Assembly (NCBI GenBank): GCA_005777405.1
Contig: SXMH01000179.1
Coordinates: 1-37,366, forward strand
Direction of reading: 5' to 3'
Source of the DNA: Actinomycetota bacterium
GTDB taxonomy: Bacteria > Actinomycetota > Actinomycetes > Actinomycetales > Microbacteriaceae
DNA: 37,366 nt
A model generated the notes under the pieces. The model worked only from the letters and a program-made list of their open reading frames with translations, was not told where the DNA came from and did no database searches. Below, in pieces: positions 18,568 through 27,806 of the stretch (the first letter of the stretch is position 1; every line of letters begins with the position of its first letter). The position numbers and the translations under genes were made by a program.

Positions 18568-18642
18568 GGTGCCTCTCGCCCGCGCGGCTCTGCGGGCACG
18601 ACGGTCGGCCTGGGCGCGGCGGGCGCGTTCAGGCTACGATGA

Positions 18643-18677
18643 GGTGCAATTCGCCGCAACCGTGCATAATCTTGCAC
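18643..18677. promoter_or_regulatory. Putative SorC-type operator/promoter
   Basis: GTGCAATT followed by inverted repeat GTGCA-taatct-TGCAC (18662-18677) in the GH127/racemase divergent intergenic; CATAAT resembles a -10. Confidence 0.45.
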
Positions 18678-18700
18678 TTCGCCCCGTTCAAGGAGACCCC

Positions 18701-19369
18701 ATGGCCGCCGTCGACCGCATCGGCTTCCTCCACACTGGCGCGGTCGTCATCGACCCGGTGCGCTCACTCTTCGCACAGCACGTGCCCACCGTCACTGCCG
18801 TGAACTACTTGGACGACCGCATCGTTGCTGACCTCGGCGATCCCGACCGTCACGACTCGGTGCGTGACCGAGTGATCGGCCTCGTGGAGACGGCTAAGGC
18901 CGCTGGCATCGATACGGTCATGCTCACCTGCTCGTCCATCTCGGAATACGCTGCCGAGGCGAGCGCGGCGACCGGAGTGCGTGTGTTGCGCATCGATGAG
19001 GCCATGGCCGACGACGCGGTCGCCGCCGGTTCACGCATCACGGTTATCGCAACCCTGCCGACGACGTGCGCGCCGACCTCGCGACTCATCGACGAGCGGG
19101 CGCGACTCGCTGGCAAAGAGGTGCAGCTCACGAGCATCGTCGTTGAGGGCGCTTTCGCGGCAGTGGCGGCGGGAGACCGTGCGACCCACGACGCGCTCGT
19201 CGGTGCCGCCATCGAACGAGCGGCGACTCAGGCCGATGTGATCGTGCTTGCGCAGGCCTCGATGGCGGGCGCCGCTGACGCCGTGAGCGTGTCAGTGCCG
19301 GTGCTGTCGAGCATCGCCCCGGGCATCCGTCGCCTCGCGGCGCTGCTCGCTGACGACGCCGCCCGCTGA
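18701..19369 (+). CDS. Aspartate/glutamate racemase superfamily protein
   Basis: MAAVDRIGFLHTGAVVIDPVRSLF...TVMLTCSSISEYA; RBS AAGGAGA upstream of ATG 18701. Confidence 0.8.
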   Translation: MAAVDRIGFLHTGAVVIDPVRSLFAQHVPTVTAVNYLDDRIVADLGDPDRHDSVRDRVIGLVETAKAAGIDTVMLTCSSISEYAAEASAATGVRVLRIDEAMADDAVAAGSRITVIATLPTTCAPTSRLIDERARLAGKEVQLTSIVVEGAFAAVAAGDRATHDALVGAAIERAATQADVIVLAQASMAGAADAVSVSVPVLSSIAPGIRRLAALLADDAAR

Positions 19370-19375
19370 CGGCTC

Positions 19376-19405
19376 ACTCGCTACCGACGCCGCTCGCTAG
19401 CGAGT
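19376..19405. terminator. Candidate terminator between convergent genes
   Basis: ACTCGCTA (19376-19383) / TAGCGAGT (19398-19405); also internal CTCGCTAGCGAG palindrome. Confidence 0.45.
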
Positions 19406-20377
19406 CTGCTGGCTGCCGTCAGACGACTCCAGCAACCGCTCTGCCGTGCGAAGGTCGGTGACGAGCGTGGTCACCCAGCCGCCCGCGAGGGCGCCGAGCA
19501 TCGGTTCAATCTTGCGCTCGCCACCCGCCACGCCCACGCGCCGCGGGATGGCCAAGAAGTCATCGACCGCAATCGACACCGTGCGATCGTCGAGCGGGCC
19601 CGCGACGAGCGAGCCGTCACGGCGAAACACACGATGGCAGATGTCGCCCACGGCCCCCTCAGCGAGCAGTGCCTTGCGCTCGTCGGGTGAAAACGCGTTG
19701 CCGCTTTCGGCGAGCAGTTCGCTCGGTTCGATCGATCCGATTCCGACGACCGCCATGGTGAGAGCCCGCCAGCGACGGGCGACCTCGGCGAGGGCGGGGT
19801 CGTCGAGTAGCCGCCGCTGCGTCTGCCGATCTGCGACCACTCCTGGCGCCTGCACGAAGACGGGGCTCGCGCCGAGTGCTCGCGCGAGGCCGTCGACGAG
19901 CCGATGCACTTGACGCTGCACCTCGGGCTCGCCCATGCCCCCGAGCAACTGCACGACCTCCGCAGCCCCGCGGCCGCTCAGGGGGCGCACACGGTCGGCG
20001 ACGGCCATGAGCGTCTGGCTCCACGAGGCGATGCCGATGCGCTCTCCCTCTCCCACGGTGGTCTCGAGATGCGCGGCAGCTACCGCGGCGATCGCTGAGC
20101 GCACCTCGGCGTCATCAGCGTGCTCATCAACGTCAGCGATGATCGCCTCGGCAAGACCGAAGCGCTGCTCGAGCGCATCTTCGAGCTCGCTGTGCAGCCC
20201 CGGTGCAATGGTCACGACAGTGCGCACGATGCCGAGCTCGCCAGCGCGCTTCAGCAGCCGAGAGACCTTTGCCTGCGAGATGCCCAGCGCCTCCGCAATC
20301 TGCACCTGACGCAGCCCGCGCTCGTGGTGCAGTCGCGCGACTTTGGTGAGCAGGCGCAGCTGCGGATCGACATGCAC
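19397..20377 (-). CDS. SorC/DeoR-like sugar-binding transcriptional regulator
   Basis: 326 aa; LTKVARLHHERGLRQVQIAEALGISQAKVSRLLKRA HTH; GIASWSQTL, VVQLLGGMG, VVGIGSIEPS. Confidence 0.92.
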   Translation of the reverse strand: MHVDPQLRLLTKVARLHHERGLRQVQIAEALGISQAKVSRLLKRAGELGIVRTVVTIAPGLHSELEDALEQRFGLAEAIIADVDEHADDAEVRSAIAAVAAAHLETTVGEGERIGIASWSQTLMAVADRVRPLSGRGAAEVVQLLGGMGEPEVQRQVHRLVDGLARALGASPVFVQAPGVVADRQTQRRLLDDPALAEVARRWRALTMAVVGIGSIEPSELLAESGNAFSPDERKALLAEGAVGDICHRVFRRDGSLVAGPLDDRTVSIAVDDFLAIPRRVGVAGGERKIEPMLGALAGGWVTTLVTDLRTAERLLESSDGSQQTR

Positions 20378-20391
20378 GGGCGCAAGTCTAT

Positions 20392-21660
20392 TCAGCGTGG
20401 TGGCGCCACCGCGGGCTCGAGCCCAGCGATGAAACTCACGAGTGCGTCGCGGGCGATGAGGGCGCCCAGCCCCTCGGCGCGCGCGAGCAGACCGTGGTCG
20501 GCGAACGGCACCTCGACGCGCGTGACGGGCACGCCGATCGTCGTCGCGGCGGCGGCGAGCATCCGCGCACCCCCGGCGGGCACGAGGTGATCGTGCTCGA
20601 CCGTCACGAGCAGCGTGGGCGGCGCATCCGCCGTGAGGTACGTGGTCGGGTCAACAGCCGCCACGCGATCGGGATGCTGCGCCGGAGAGCCCCCGAGGTA
20701 GCGCTCGACCATCGTGCGCGAGTAGCGACCCATGCTCAGCTCGGGGTTGGCCCAGAACTCGCCGACGTCCACCACGGGCACGATGCCCGCGACTCCCGCG
20801 GGTATGGGTACGGTCGCGCCGTCGGATGACTCGGCGCACTCATCCTTCGCAGCGCCCCTCGCAGCACGGTAGGCGGCGCTGAGAGCAAGCCCGCCTCCGG
20901 CGGAGTCGCCGGCGATCACGATGCGACGCGGGTCGCCGCCGAAGCGTTCAGCGTTGGCTGCTGCCCACACGAGTGCGCACGCCACCTCGTCGGCAGCGCT
21001 CTGCCACGTGGCACGGTCGGCAGTTGCAAGCGTGTAGTCGGCGCTCAGTACCACGATGCCCTCGTCTGCCAGCGCCCGCAGCCACTCACCGTGGAGGGTT
21101 CGGTCATGCAGTATCCAGCCGCCGCCGTGCAGGTAGAGAACGACCGACGCGCCCGACGCAATACCGCTCGGGCGATAGATGTCGACGAGAAGCGGGTCGC
21201 CGTTCTCGAGTGTGTGCGCGTACGTCTCGGTCGCGTTCGCCCCCGCGCCAGTCGGCAGAGTGAGAGGCGCGAGGGCCGCGAGCGTCAGGTATCGGGGCTC
21301 GGTGCCCTCAGGGTGAGCGGCAACCGAGGCGACGGTGAGCGCCGCACCGAAGACCGCTGTTGCGCTCAGGGCGACGACGGAGAGTGCGGCGAGCAGCCGA
21401 TGATCACTCCGACGACGCGAGCTGGCCGCGGCGATGGCGAGAGCGAGTGCTGCCGCCAGTGCGGCGAGGCTCCACCACGCGCCGAAGCCGAGCACGTGCC
21501 ACCGGCCACCGAGCCCGAGAAAAGGAATGCCTGGAACGACGACACCGAGCGCCACGAAACTCAGCACGAGAACCGCCGCGCCAAGTGCCGCTGTGCCGAG
21601 CCTCAGCAGTGCGGTGCGAGGGCGCGACGACGCGTCGCGTGCGTCGGCCCGGGATGCCAT
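20392..21660 (-). CDS. Membrane-anchored alpha/beta hydrolase (HSL-type esterase)
   Basis: N-terminal hydrophobic segments, YLHGGGW oxyanion motif, IAGDSAGGGLAL nucleophile elbow, HDHLVPAGGARM; ATG at 21660 preferred over 21714. Confidence 0.85.
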   Translation of the reverse strand: MASRADARDASSRPRTALLRLGTAALGAAVLVLSFVALGVVVPGIPFLGLGGRWHVLGFGAWWSLAALAAALALAIAAASSRRRSDHRLLAALSVVALSATAVFGAALTVASVAAHPEGTEPRYLTLAALAPLTLPTGAGANATETYAHTLENGDPLLVDIYRPSGIASGASVVLYLHGGGWILHDRTLHGEWLRALADEGIVVLSADYTLATADRATWQSAADEVACALVWAAANAERFGGDPRRIVIAGDSAGGGLALSAAYRAARGAAKDECAESSDGATVPIPAGVAGIVPVVDVGEFWANPELSMGRYSRTMVERYLGGSPAQHPDRVAAVDPTTYLTADAPPTLLVTVEHDHLVPAGGARMLAAAATTIGVPVTRVEVPFADHGLLARAEGLGALIARDALVSFIAGLEPAVAPPR

Positions 21661-21703
21661 GTGCTGATTCTGTCGCACTCTGCGCGCGGGGATGCTCGTA
21701 CAC

Positions 21704-21714
21704 TTGTATAACAA
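21704..21714. promoter_or_regulatory. Putative GntR/FadR-type operator
   Basis: TTGTATAACAA fits TNGTNNNACNA just upstream of the GntR gene. Confidence 0.55.
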
Positions 21715-21732
21715 TCTGCTACTGTCGCGATC

Positions 21733-22422
21733 ATGAGTAGTGAGGCCCTCGCCGTGACCCGAGTGCCCGACGCGGTGTACGAGGCGCTACGCGAGAGCAT
21801 CCTGTCGCAGCGCGAAGCACCAGGAACTGCCATCACCGAGCAGTCGATCGCCGATCGCTACGGCGTTGCGCGACCCACGGCCAAGGTTGCTCTCGAACGG
21901 CTTGTCGCCGACGGACTGCTGCGACGCGAAGCCCACAAGACTGCGCGTGTTCCCGAACTGAGTCGTGACGACATCGTCGATCTCTACGCGAATCGCGCCG
22001 TCGTCGAAGAGGCCGCTTTGCGCACGCTCGCGAGCGATGGCGTCGTGCCGCTCGCCGCCATGGCAGCCCAGCGCGTGCTGGCCGATGCCCTGAACGACAT
22101 CAGCACCGATGTCGCGCCCTTGGCTCGCGCCGACATCGCGTTTCACCGCGCCCTGGTCGAGGCACAGCGTTCGCCGAGGCTCGCGCGCCTGCATGCCCTG
22201 CTCATGGGCGAGATCGAGCTCTGCACGGGGCAAGTGCAAGCGCACCGGCTGCTCGCTCTCGATGACGTCGTCACACAGCACCAGGGCATTCTCGATGCCG
22301 TCGCGGCCGGTGACCCCGAGCTCGCGGGCTCACTGACACGCATCCATATCGAGGGCGCTCGCGACCGCCTGCTCGCCCGCTACGACTCGCAGCACGCGAC
22401 CCAGTCCCCCACAAAGGAATAG
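21733..22422 (+). CDS. GntR family transcriptional regulator (FCD domain)
   Basis: YEALRESILSQREAPGTAITEQSIADRYGVARPTAKVALERLVADGLL HTH; FCD-like C-terminus. Confidence 0.92.
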   Translation: MSSEALAVTRVPDAVYEALRESILSQREAPGTAITEQSIADRYGVARPTAKVALERLVADGLLRREAHKTARVPELSRDDIVDLYANRAVVEEAALRTLASDGVVPLAAMAAQRVLADALNDISTDVAPLARADIAFHRALVEAQRSPRLARLHALLMGEIELCTGQVQAHRLLALDDVVTQHQGILDAVAAGDPELAGSLTRIHIEGARDRLLARYDSQHATQSPTKE

Positions 22423-22425
22423 CTC

Positions 22426-23658
22426 ATGGTGAAACGTCGATTCCCCCGCCCGAAAGAACTCGCGCCTCTCATGCGGTTCAAAGCACCGACCCTCAATGCC
22501 AAGAAGCGGCGGCTGGATGCTGCGCTCACGATCGCCGATCTTCGCAGCATCGCGCAGCGCCGCACGCCCAAGGCTCCCTTTGACTACACCGAGGGCGCGG
22601 CCGAGGGCGAGCTCAGCCTCGCCCGAGCGCGCCAAGCCTTCAGCGACATCGAGTTTCACCCCGCGATTCTGCGCGACGTCAGCAGCGTCGACACGGGTTG
22701 GGATGTACTCGGCTCGCGCGTGGAACTGCCCTTCGGCATCGCTCCGACCGGCTTCACGCGCATGATGCAGACCGAAGGTGAGGTCGCGGGAGCGACCGCA
22801 GCGGCTGCGGCGGGCATCCCCTTCTCACTGTCGACGATGGGCACGACCAGCATCGAGGGCGTGCGGGATGCGGCGCCCGAGGGTCGCAACTGGTTTCAGC
22901 TCTACATGTGGAAAGACCGCGAGCGTTCGATGCAACTCGTCGAGCGTGCCGCCGCCGCAGGCTACGACACGCTGCTCGTCACCGTCGACGTGCCCGTCGC
23001 GGGAGCCCGACTGCGCGACAAGCGCAACGGCTTCTCGATTCCTCCGGCGCTCACGATCGGCACCGTGGTCAACGCGATCCCCCGGCCCTGGTGGTGGTGG
23101 GACTTCTTGACCACCGAGCCGCTCGCCTTCGCGAGCCTCTCGAGTTGGAATGGCACGGTCGCCGAGCTGCTCGACCACATGTTCGACCCCACGGTCACGT
23201 ACGACGACCTGCGATGGATCAAGGAGCAGTGGCCGGGCAAGCTCGTTGTGAAGGGCGTGCAGACGGTCGACGACGCGAAGAAGCTCGCCGAGCTTGGCGT
23301 GGATGGCATCACGCTGTCGAACCACGGCGGGCGCCAGCTAGACCGCGCGCCGATCCCCTTTCACTTGCTGCCCGAGGTCGTGCGCGAGGTCGGCAACGAC
23401 ACCGAAGTACACCTCGACACCGGCATCATGTCGGGCGCCGACATCGTGGCGAGCGTCGCGCTCGGCGCGCGCTTCACACTCATCGGTCGCGCCTATCTCT
23501 ACGGCCTCATGGCGGGCGGACGAGACGGAGTCGATCGCGCGATCGACATCCTCCGTGGTGAGATCACGCGCACGATGAAACTGCTGGGCGTGAGCTCGCT
23601 CGACGAGCTCGAACCGGGACACGTCACGCAACTGCAGCGGCTGATCGCCCGCGGCTGA
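22426..23658 (+). CDS. FMN-dependent alpha-hydroxy-acid oxidizing protein (L-lactate dehydrogenase LldD-like)
   Basis: [84 protein letters not shown]. Confidence 0.92.
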   Translation: MVKRRFPRPKELAPLMRFKAPTLNAKKRRLDAALTIADLRSIAQRRTPKAPFDYTEGAAEGELSLARARQAFSDIEFHPAILRDVSSVDTGWDVLGSRVELPFGIAPTGFTRMMQTEGEVAGATAAAAAGIPFSLSTMGTTSIEGVRDAAPEGRNWFQLYMWKDRERSMQLVERAAAAGYDTLLVTVDVPVAGARLRDKRNGFSIPPALTIGTVVNAIPRPWWWWDFLTTEPLAFASLSSWNGTVAELLDHMFDPTVTYDDLRWIKEQWPGKLVVKGVQTVDDAKKLAELGVDGITLSNHGGRQLDRAPIPFHLLPEVVREVGNDTEVHLDTGIMSGADIVASVALGARFTLIGRAYLYGLMAGGRDGVDRAIDILRGEITRTMKLLGVSSLDELEPGHVTQLQRLIARG

Positions 23659-23665
23659 TCGAGCC

Positions 23666-23705
23666 GGCACCGTCGCGACGTCGTGGTGGTCGTCGCGGCG
23701 GTGCC
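23666..23705. terminator. Bidirectional terminator between convergent genes
   Basis: GGCACCGTCGCGACG / CGTCGCGGCGGTGCC, 15-bp stem with one G-T pair, 10-nt loop. Confidence 0.65.
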
Positions 23706-23710
23706 CTCGG

Positions 23711-24406
23711 TCACGAGAGTTCGAGTTCGCGAGCAATGCCCCGCAAGTGACCGGCATAGCCTCCGGCCGTGCGCCCGTCGAAGCGGCCCGAGGTCATGAC
23801 CTCGGCGCGGTCGCTCGCGATGAAGACCGCACCCGCCTTGCGCAAGCGGTGCACGAGATCGACGTCTTCGTGCTCGGGCATCGGCGAGAAGCCGCCGACG
23901 TCGAGGTAGCGCTGCACGCTGAGGCCGAGATTCGCTCCGTGCACGTGCCCGTTGGGGCGCCCCGGAATGTGCGTCGCGCGCCACTTCTCCACGTGCGCGG
24001 GCGAGAGGTCGGCGAAGTCGGGCCGCACCGTGCCGATCATGACGTCGATGCCAGCGCGGCTGATCGCCCGCTGCTCACGAATCCAGTTGGGCGGCACGAC
24101 CGAGTCGGCGTCGGTGTGGGCCAGCCACGAGCATCCACGGTCGATCGCCCGGCGAGAACCGAGTGCGCGCGCCTCGCCGACGTTCTCGAGGTCGACGGCC
24201 TCGACGATCCATTCGGCCGTTGTCCCCGACTCGGAGGCGAAGCGCTGGGCCAGCTCGACGGAGCGATCGGTGCACGCGTCGGCCACGACGACGATCGTGA
24301 CACGTCCGCCTGCCGCAGTCGCAGCAACCCGCACCGACGCAAGGCAGCGTGCGATCAACTGCTCTTCATTGCGTGCCGGAATCACGACACCGACGTGCTC
24401 TTTCAT
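23711..24406 (-). CDS. Glycosyltransferase family 2
   Basis: VGVVIPARNEEQLIARCLASV, VVVADACTDRS, LAHTDADSVVPPNWI. Confidence 0.9.
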   Translation of the reverse strand: MKEHVGVVIPARNEEQLIARCLASVRVAATAAGGRVTIVVVADACTDRSVELAQRFASESGTTAEWIVEAVDLENVGEARALGSRRAIDRGCSWLAHTDADSVVPPNWIREQRAISRAGIDVMIGTVRPDFADLSPAHVEKWRATHIPGRPNGHVHGANLGLSVQRYLDVGGFSPMPEHEDVDLVHRLRKAGAVFIASDRAEVMTSGRFDGRTAGGYAGHLRGIARELELS

Positions 24407-25713
24407 ACGATGCCCTCCCGCTGAGCGACCGAACGGGAGTCGGCGCTGTAGACATCGAGCACGAAGTCGGCCTCGCGGTGATGCACGAGGCGCGGGATGC
24501 CCTGCTCATCGAGCACGTCGTGCACCCTGTCGCCGCTCAGCACGTGGGCTGCCGCCGCGTGGCGCCAGTGGCAGGCGACGATCGTGCCCTCGTCACCCAG
24601 GGCGACCTGCATCTCGAGCGCGAGTCGCTGCAGTTCGGCTTCGGTGAAGTAGTAGCCCACCTCAGACAGCACGATGAGATCCCACGGGCCGGATGGGAGC
24701 CCGTCGCGCACGTCGCTGCGGGTGACCTCGACTCCGCGACGGTGCCCGAGCCTCGATCGGGCTCGCTCGACGGCGACGCTCGAGAGGTCGACGGCGAGCA
24801 GCTGGTCGCAGCGTTCGGCCAGTTGCTCGGTGAGCACGCCGATCGAGCAGCCGATCTCGAGCACGCGTGCGTAGCGTTGAGCGGGCAGGCTGGCGAGGGT
24901 CAGCGCGCGCTTGCGCTGCTCGTACCACCGCGATTCGAGACCCCAGGGGTCGTCGCGGCGGGCGTAGGTCTCGGCGAGAAAGGTCGAGATCGGGTCACCC
25001 TCGACGAGAAAGAACTCGGCACCGACATCGAAGTGCTCGAGCATTGACGGCGAGAGCACGGGTTCGGGTTGCTGCCACTGCGAAGCGTACTCGGCGAGCG
25101 CCGAGCGCTTGGGCTCCGGATCGATCGTCGCGGCCCGCATGCGCGCCCAGTCGACCTCGGGGGCGTCGGGCGTTCCCCAGTGCCAGAGCCAGATGGGGTA
25201 CTCCCAGAGCTGCGCCGGCTCGGCGAGCTCGGCGACCAGTCGAGCGGCGATCTCTCCGACGACGCGATGATCGCGGTGGCCGTCGCCGCGCCAGGGGGCG
25301 AGCACGGTCGAGCCCGCGGGGGCTGCGGTGAGCACCTCGGCGAGCGACTGGGTGATGCTGTCGCGATGCTCGAGGGTCTCGCCGTCGGGAAAGCCGAGCA
25401 GTCGCAGTCGGGCGGCGGGGGCGAGAGTCGCGATCGCCGAGACTGCTTCCCGTGCGCGCCGGTGCGGCATCGCGGCATCGTCAGGGTGAGACGCTGCGCC
25501 ATCCGTGACGATGACGACGTCGATCGGCAGTCCACGAGCCGCGCACGCCGCAATGACGCCACCCGCCCCGAGGGTCTCGTCGTCGGGATGCGCAGCGATC
25601 ACGACGAGCGATGTCACGAGATCGAGGTCGAGGCTGGGGGCTTCACGCCAGCGCGCATCGGCTCGCCAGTGCTCAGCAGGGGTGCCCGGCTCACGGGCGT
25701 CGAAACTCACCAC
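24403..25713 (-). CDS. Bifunctional PIG-L family deacetylase / class I SAM-dependent methyltransferase
   Basis: LVVIAAHPDDETLGAGG and GDGHRDHRVVGE (PIG-L zinc motifs), then VLEIGCSIGVLTEQLAERCDQLLAVDLS (SAM motif I). Confidence 0.9.
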   Translation of the reverse strand: MVSFDAREPGTPAEHWRADARWREAPSLDLDLVTSLVVIAAHPDDETLGAGGVIAACAARGLPIDVVIVTDGAASHPDDAAMPHRRAREAVSAIATLAPAARLRLLGFPDGETLEHRDSITQSLAEVLTAAPAGSTVLAPWRGDGHRDHRVVGEIAARLVAELAEPAQLWEYPIWLWHWGTPDAPEVDWARMRAATIDPEPKRSALAEYASQWQQPEPVLSPSMLEHFDVGAEFFLVEGDPISTFLAETYARRDDPWGLESRWYEQRKRALTLASLPAQRYARVLEIGCSIGVLTEQLAERCDQLLAVDLSSVAVERARSRLGHRRGVEVTRSDVRDGLPSGPWDLIVLSEVGYYFTEAELQRLALEMQVALGDEGTIVACHWRHAAAAHVLSGDRVHDVLDEQGIPRLVHHREADFVLDVYSADSRSVAQREGIV

Positions 25714-26753
25714 GGTGCGGCCTCGGCACTGAGCGCCGTGCCCAGTGATGCCTCGTCTCGCTCGGCGTGATGCTGCCGCAGGTAGAGCTGCAGGTCGGCG
25801 ACTCGTTTCGCAAAGGCGGCGTCGAGCGCGAGGGGCGCGGGGCCGAGGGCGCGCAGTGCGCGCACCATGATCTCGTCGGATGCTCGCGCCACCGTCGCCC
25901 GCACCCTCTTGGCGACGACGCGCGCGTCGATTCCCTCGACGGCGACGAGCTGGGCAGCTTCGTGCAGGGCCCTGCGCGCCGACTGCAGCAGTTCATCGAT
26001 CGCCCCGAGGTGCGCGAGCGAGTGCGGGTTCGATGCGTCGACGACGGCGGCGTGCACGCGTCGCGCGATGCCGACCGCTCCGCCGTACCAGCACGCCGCG
26101 ACGCCCACGCCGCCCCAGGCGAAGCCTTCACGCTCGAGATACCAGCCGGCCGCCCCGATCGGCTCGGCAGGCACCGCCGTGAACCGCACGGGTCCGCTTG
26201 GAATCTCGGTGAGGCCGCGAGCAAACCAGGCTGCATCGTCGACGTCGACCCCTGGGCCGTCGAGGCGTACCGCGAACAGCCCGCGTTCGCCGCCTGCGTT
26301 GTGTAGTCGCGCGGTGACGAGGGCCACGTCGAGCCGACCGGCGAGTGAGCACCACGGCTTGCGGCCCGAGAGCGTCACGCTGCCGTCGTCAGCGGTCGTC
26401 GCCGTCAAGGGCTCGTCTCCCCCCTCCGCGGCGAAGACCCCCCACAGCAGTTCGGTGACGTCGTCGGTCTCAGCATCGAGTCGGGAGACGTTGGCCTCGT
26501 GCAAGATGCCGAGAGCATCCAGATGCGGTTCGACGGCGCGCGCTGCCGCGACGTCGTGCGCGGCGAGGGTGGCGAGCGCCTCCCAGCGATCGAGCGTCGA
26601 GCAGGGTGAGTGCTGCTCTTGCGTGCCCAGCACGCGCGCGAGCGCGAGCGCATCGTCGACCGAGCGCGGCGCGGCGTACTGGACGAGCGCCGCGAGCGAG
26701 CCGGCGCCGTGCAGCGTCGGGCTCAGAGAAACGGCGTGGATGGTCGAGGTCAA
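25707..26753 (-). CDS. Acyl-CoA dehydrogenase family protein
   Basis: 348 aa; GRKPWCSLAGRLDVALVTAR and GIARRVHAAVV helical region; overlaps the next gene by 7 bp. Confidence 0.75.
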   Translation of the reverse strand: MTSTIHAVSLSPTLHGAGSLAALVQYAAPRSVDDALALARVLGTQEQHSPCSTLDRWEALATLAAHDVAAARAVEPHLDALGILHEANVSRLDAETDDVTELLWGVFAAEGGDEPLTATTADDGSVTLSGRKPWCSLAGRLDVALVTARLHNAGGERGLFAVRLDGPGVDVDDAAWFARGLTEIPSGPVRFTAVPAEPIGAAGWYLEREGFAWGGVGVAACWYGGAVGIARRVHAAVVDASNPHSLAHLGAIDELLQSARRALHEAAQLVAVEGIDARVVAKRVRATVARASDEIMVRALRALGPAPLALDAAFAKRVADLQLYLRQHHAERDEASLGTALSAEAAPW

Positions 26754-26896
26754 ACGGTCAGCTCCCGGTAGCGCGCGGCACGACCGCGAATCAGTTCAGA
26801 GCGTGCAGTCTCTCGCCGCCCGTCACCCCGCGACAATGGGTTGACAGCGCGACTGATCTGCGCTTGTGCGGCACGATTGAGCCCCCCTCGTGGCGC

Positions 26897-27784
26897 TCAG
26901 GGCAGCGGCACTCCGCGCGAGTACACGTCAGCCGCGAAGGCCTCGCGCAACTCGTCGTCGACCTCGAGCGTGCTCGCGGCGAGACTGTCGAGCGCGCTCT
27001 CGACCCGACGCGGGCCGATGACCGGCCAGCAACCAGGAAGGGCGTCGAGCATCGACGCAAGTACGAGGCGGTGCACCGACACGGGCTCGCCGGCGGTCGT
27101 GCGCGCTGTCGCGAGCGCGCTCACGCGCGGCACGCGTGTCGCCAACGGCGCCGCCCTCGGGCCACCGAAGGGCGCGTAGGCGAAGAAGTCGATGCCCTCG
27201 TCGAGGCAGTAGGCGTACTCCTCGAACGAGTCGACGCCCACGCCCAGCCGGTTCTGCACGGCGTCGAGGCGACCGACGCCCGCGACACTCTCGAGCAGTT
27301 CGAGGTTGGCGTTGGAGAGGCCGACGCGCTGGGCAAGGCCTTCGTCGCGCAACTCGAGCAGCACGCGCACCGACGCCGCGAGGTCGTCGACGCGATCGGC
27401 GCGGTGCAGCAGCAAGAGAGCGGGCGGGCCGCCCAGCACCTCCGCACTGATCGCGACGTCTCGGCGCAAGCGCTCGGCACTGCCATCGACGTCCCACGAC
27501 GAGACTCCCACACGAGAGTGTCCGGCCTTCGTGATGATCGGGATGCCCGGCCGCAGCTCGACCGCTTCGCGCGCGAGTCGCTCACCCGCAGTCTCGTCGT
27601 CGACCGTGGCGTAGGCGCGCGCGGTGTCGATGGCGACCGCGCCGCCCTGGTTGAGAGGCCTTTCGGCGGCGGCGCGCACGATGTCGCGCGACCGAGCCGG
27701 GTCGGCATCAGCATCCAGCACGAGGGAGGCAAGGCCGAGCACCACGCCACGCGGCGCGAACGACGAGTCGACGGGCACTGTCAT
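26897..27784 (-). CDS. Aldo/keto reductase
   Basis: Start at MTVPVDSSFAP; AIDTARAYATVDDE, IITKAGHSRV, LLLLHRAD, RVGLSNANLELLE, VIGPRRVESALDS. Confidence 0.85.
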   Translation of the reverse strand: MTVPVDSSFAPRGVVLGLASLVLDADADPARSRDIVRAAAERPLNQGGAVAIDTARAYATVDDETAGERLAREAVELRPGIPIITKAGHSRVGVSSWDVDGSAERLRRDVAISAEVLGGPPALLLLHRADRVDDLAASVRVLLELRDEGLAQRVGLSNANLELLESVAGVGRLDAVQNRLGVGVDSFEEYAYCLDEGIDFFAYAPFGGPRAAPLATRVPRVSALATARTTAGEPVSVHRLVLASMLDALPGCWPVIGPRRVESALDSLAASTLEVDDELREAFAADVYSRGVPLP

Positions 27785-27806
27785 GTCGCGAGCGTATCGC
27801 TCGGGC

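Noticed and set aside
16576-18642. 688-aa + strand ORF antisense to GH127
   Set aside because: Shadow ORF from high third-position GC; the opposite strand encodes clear GH127 motifs.
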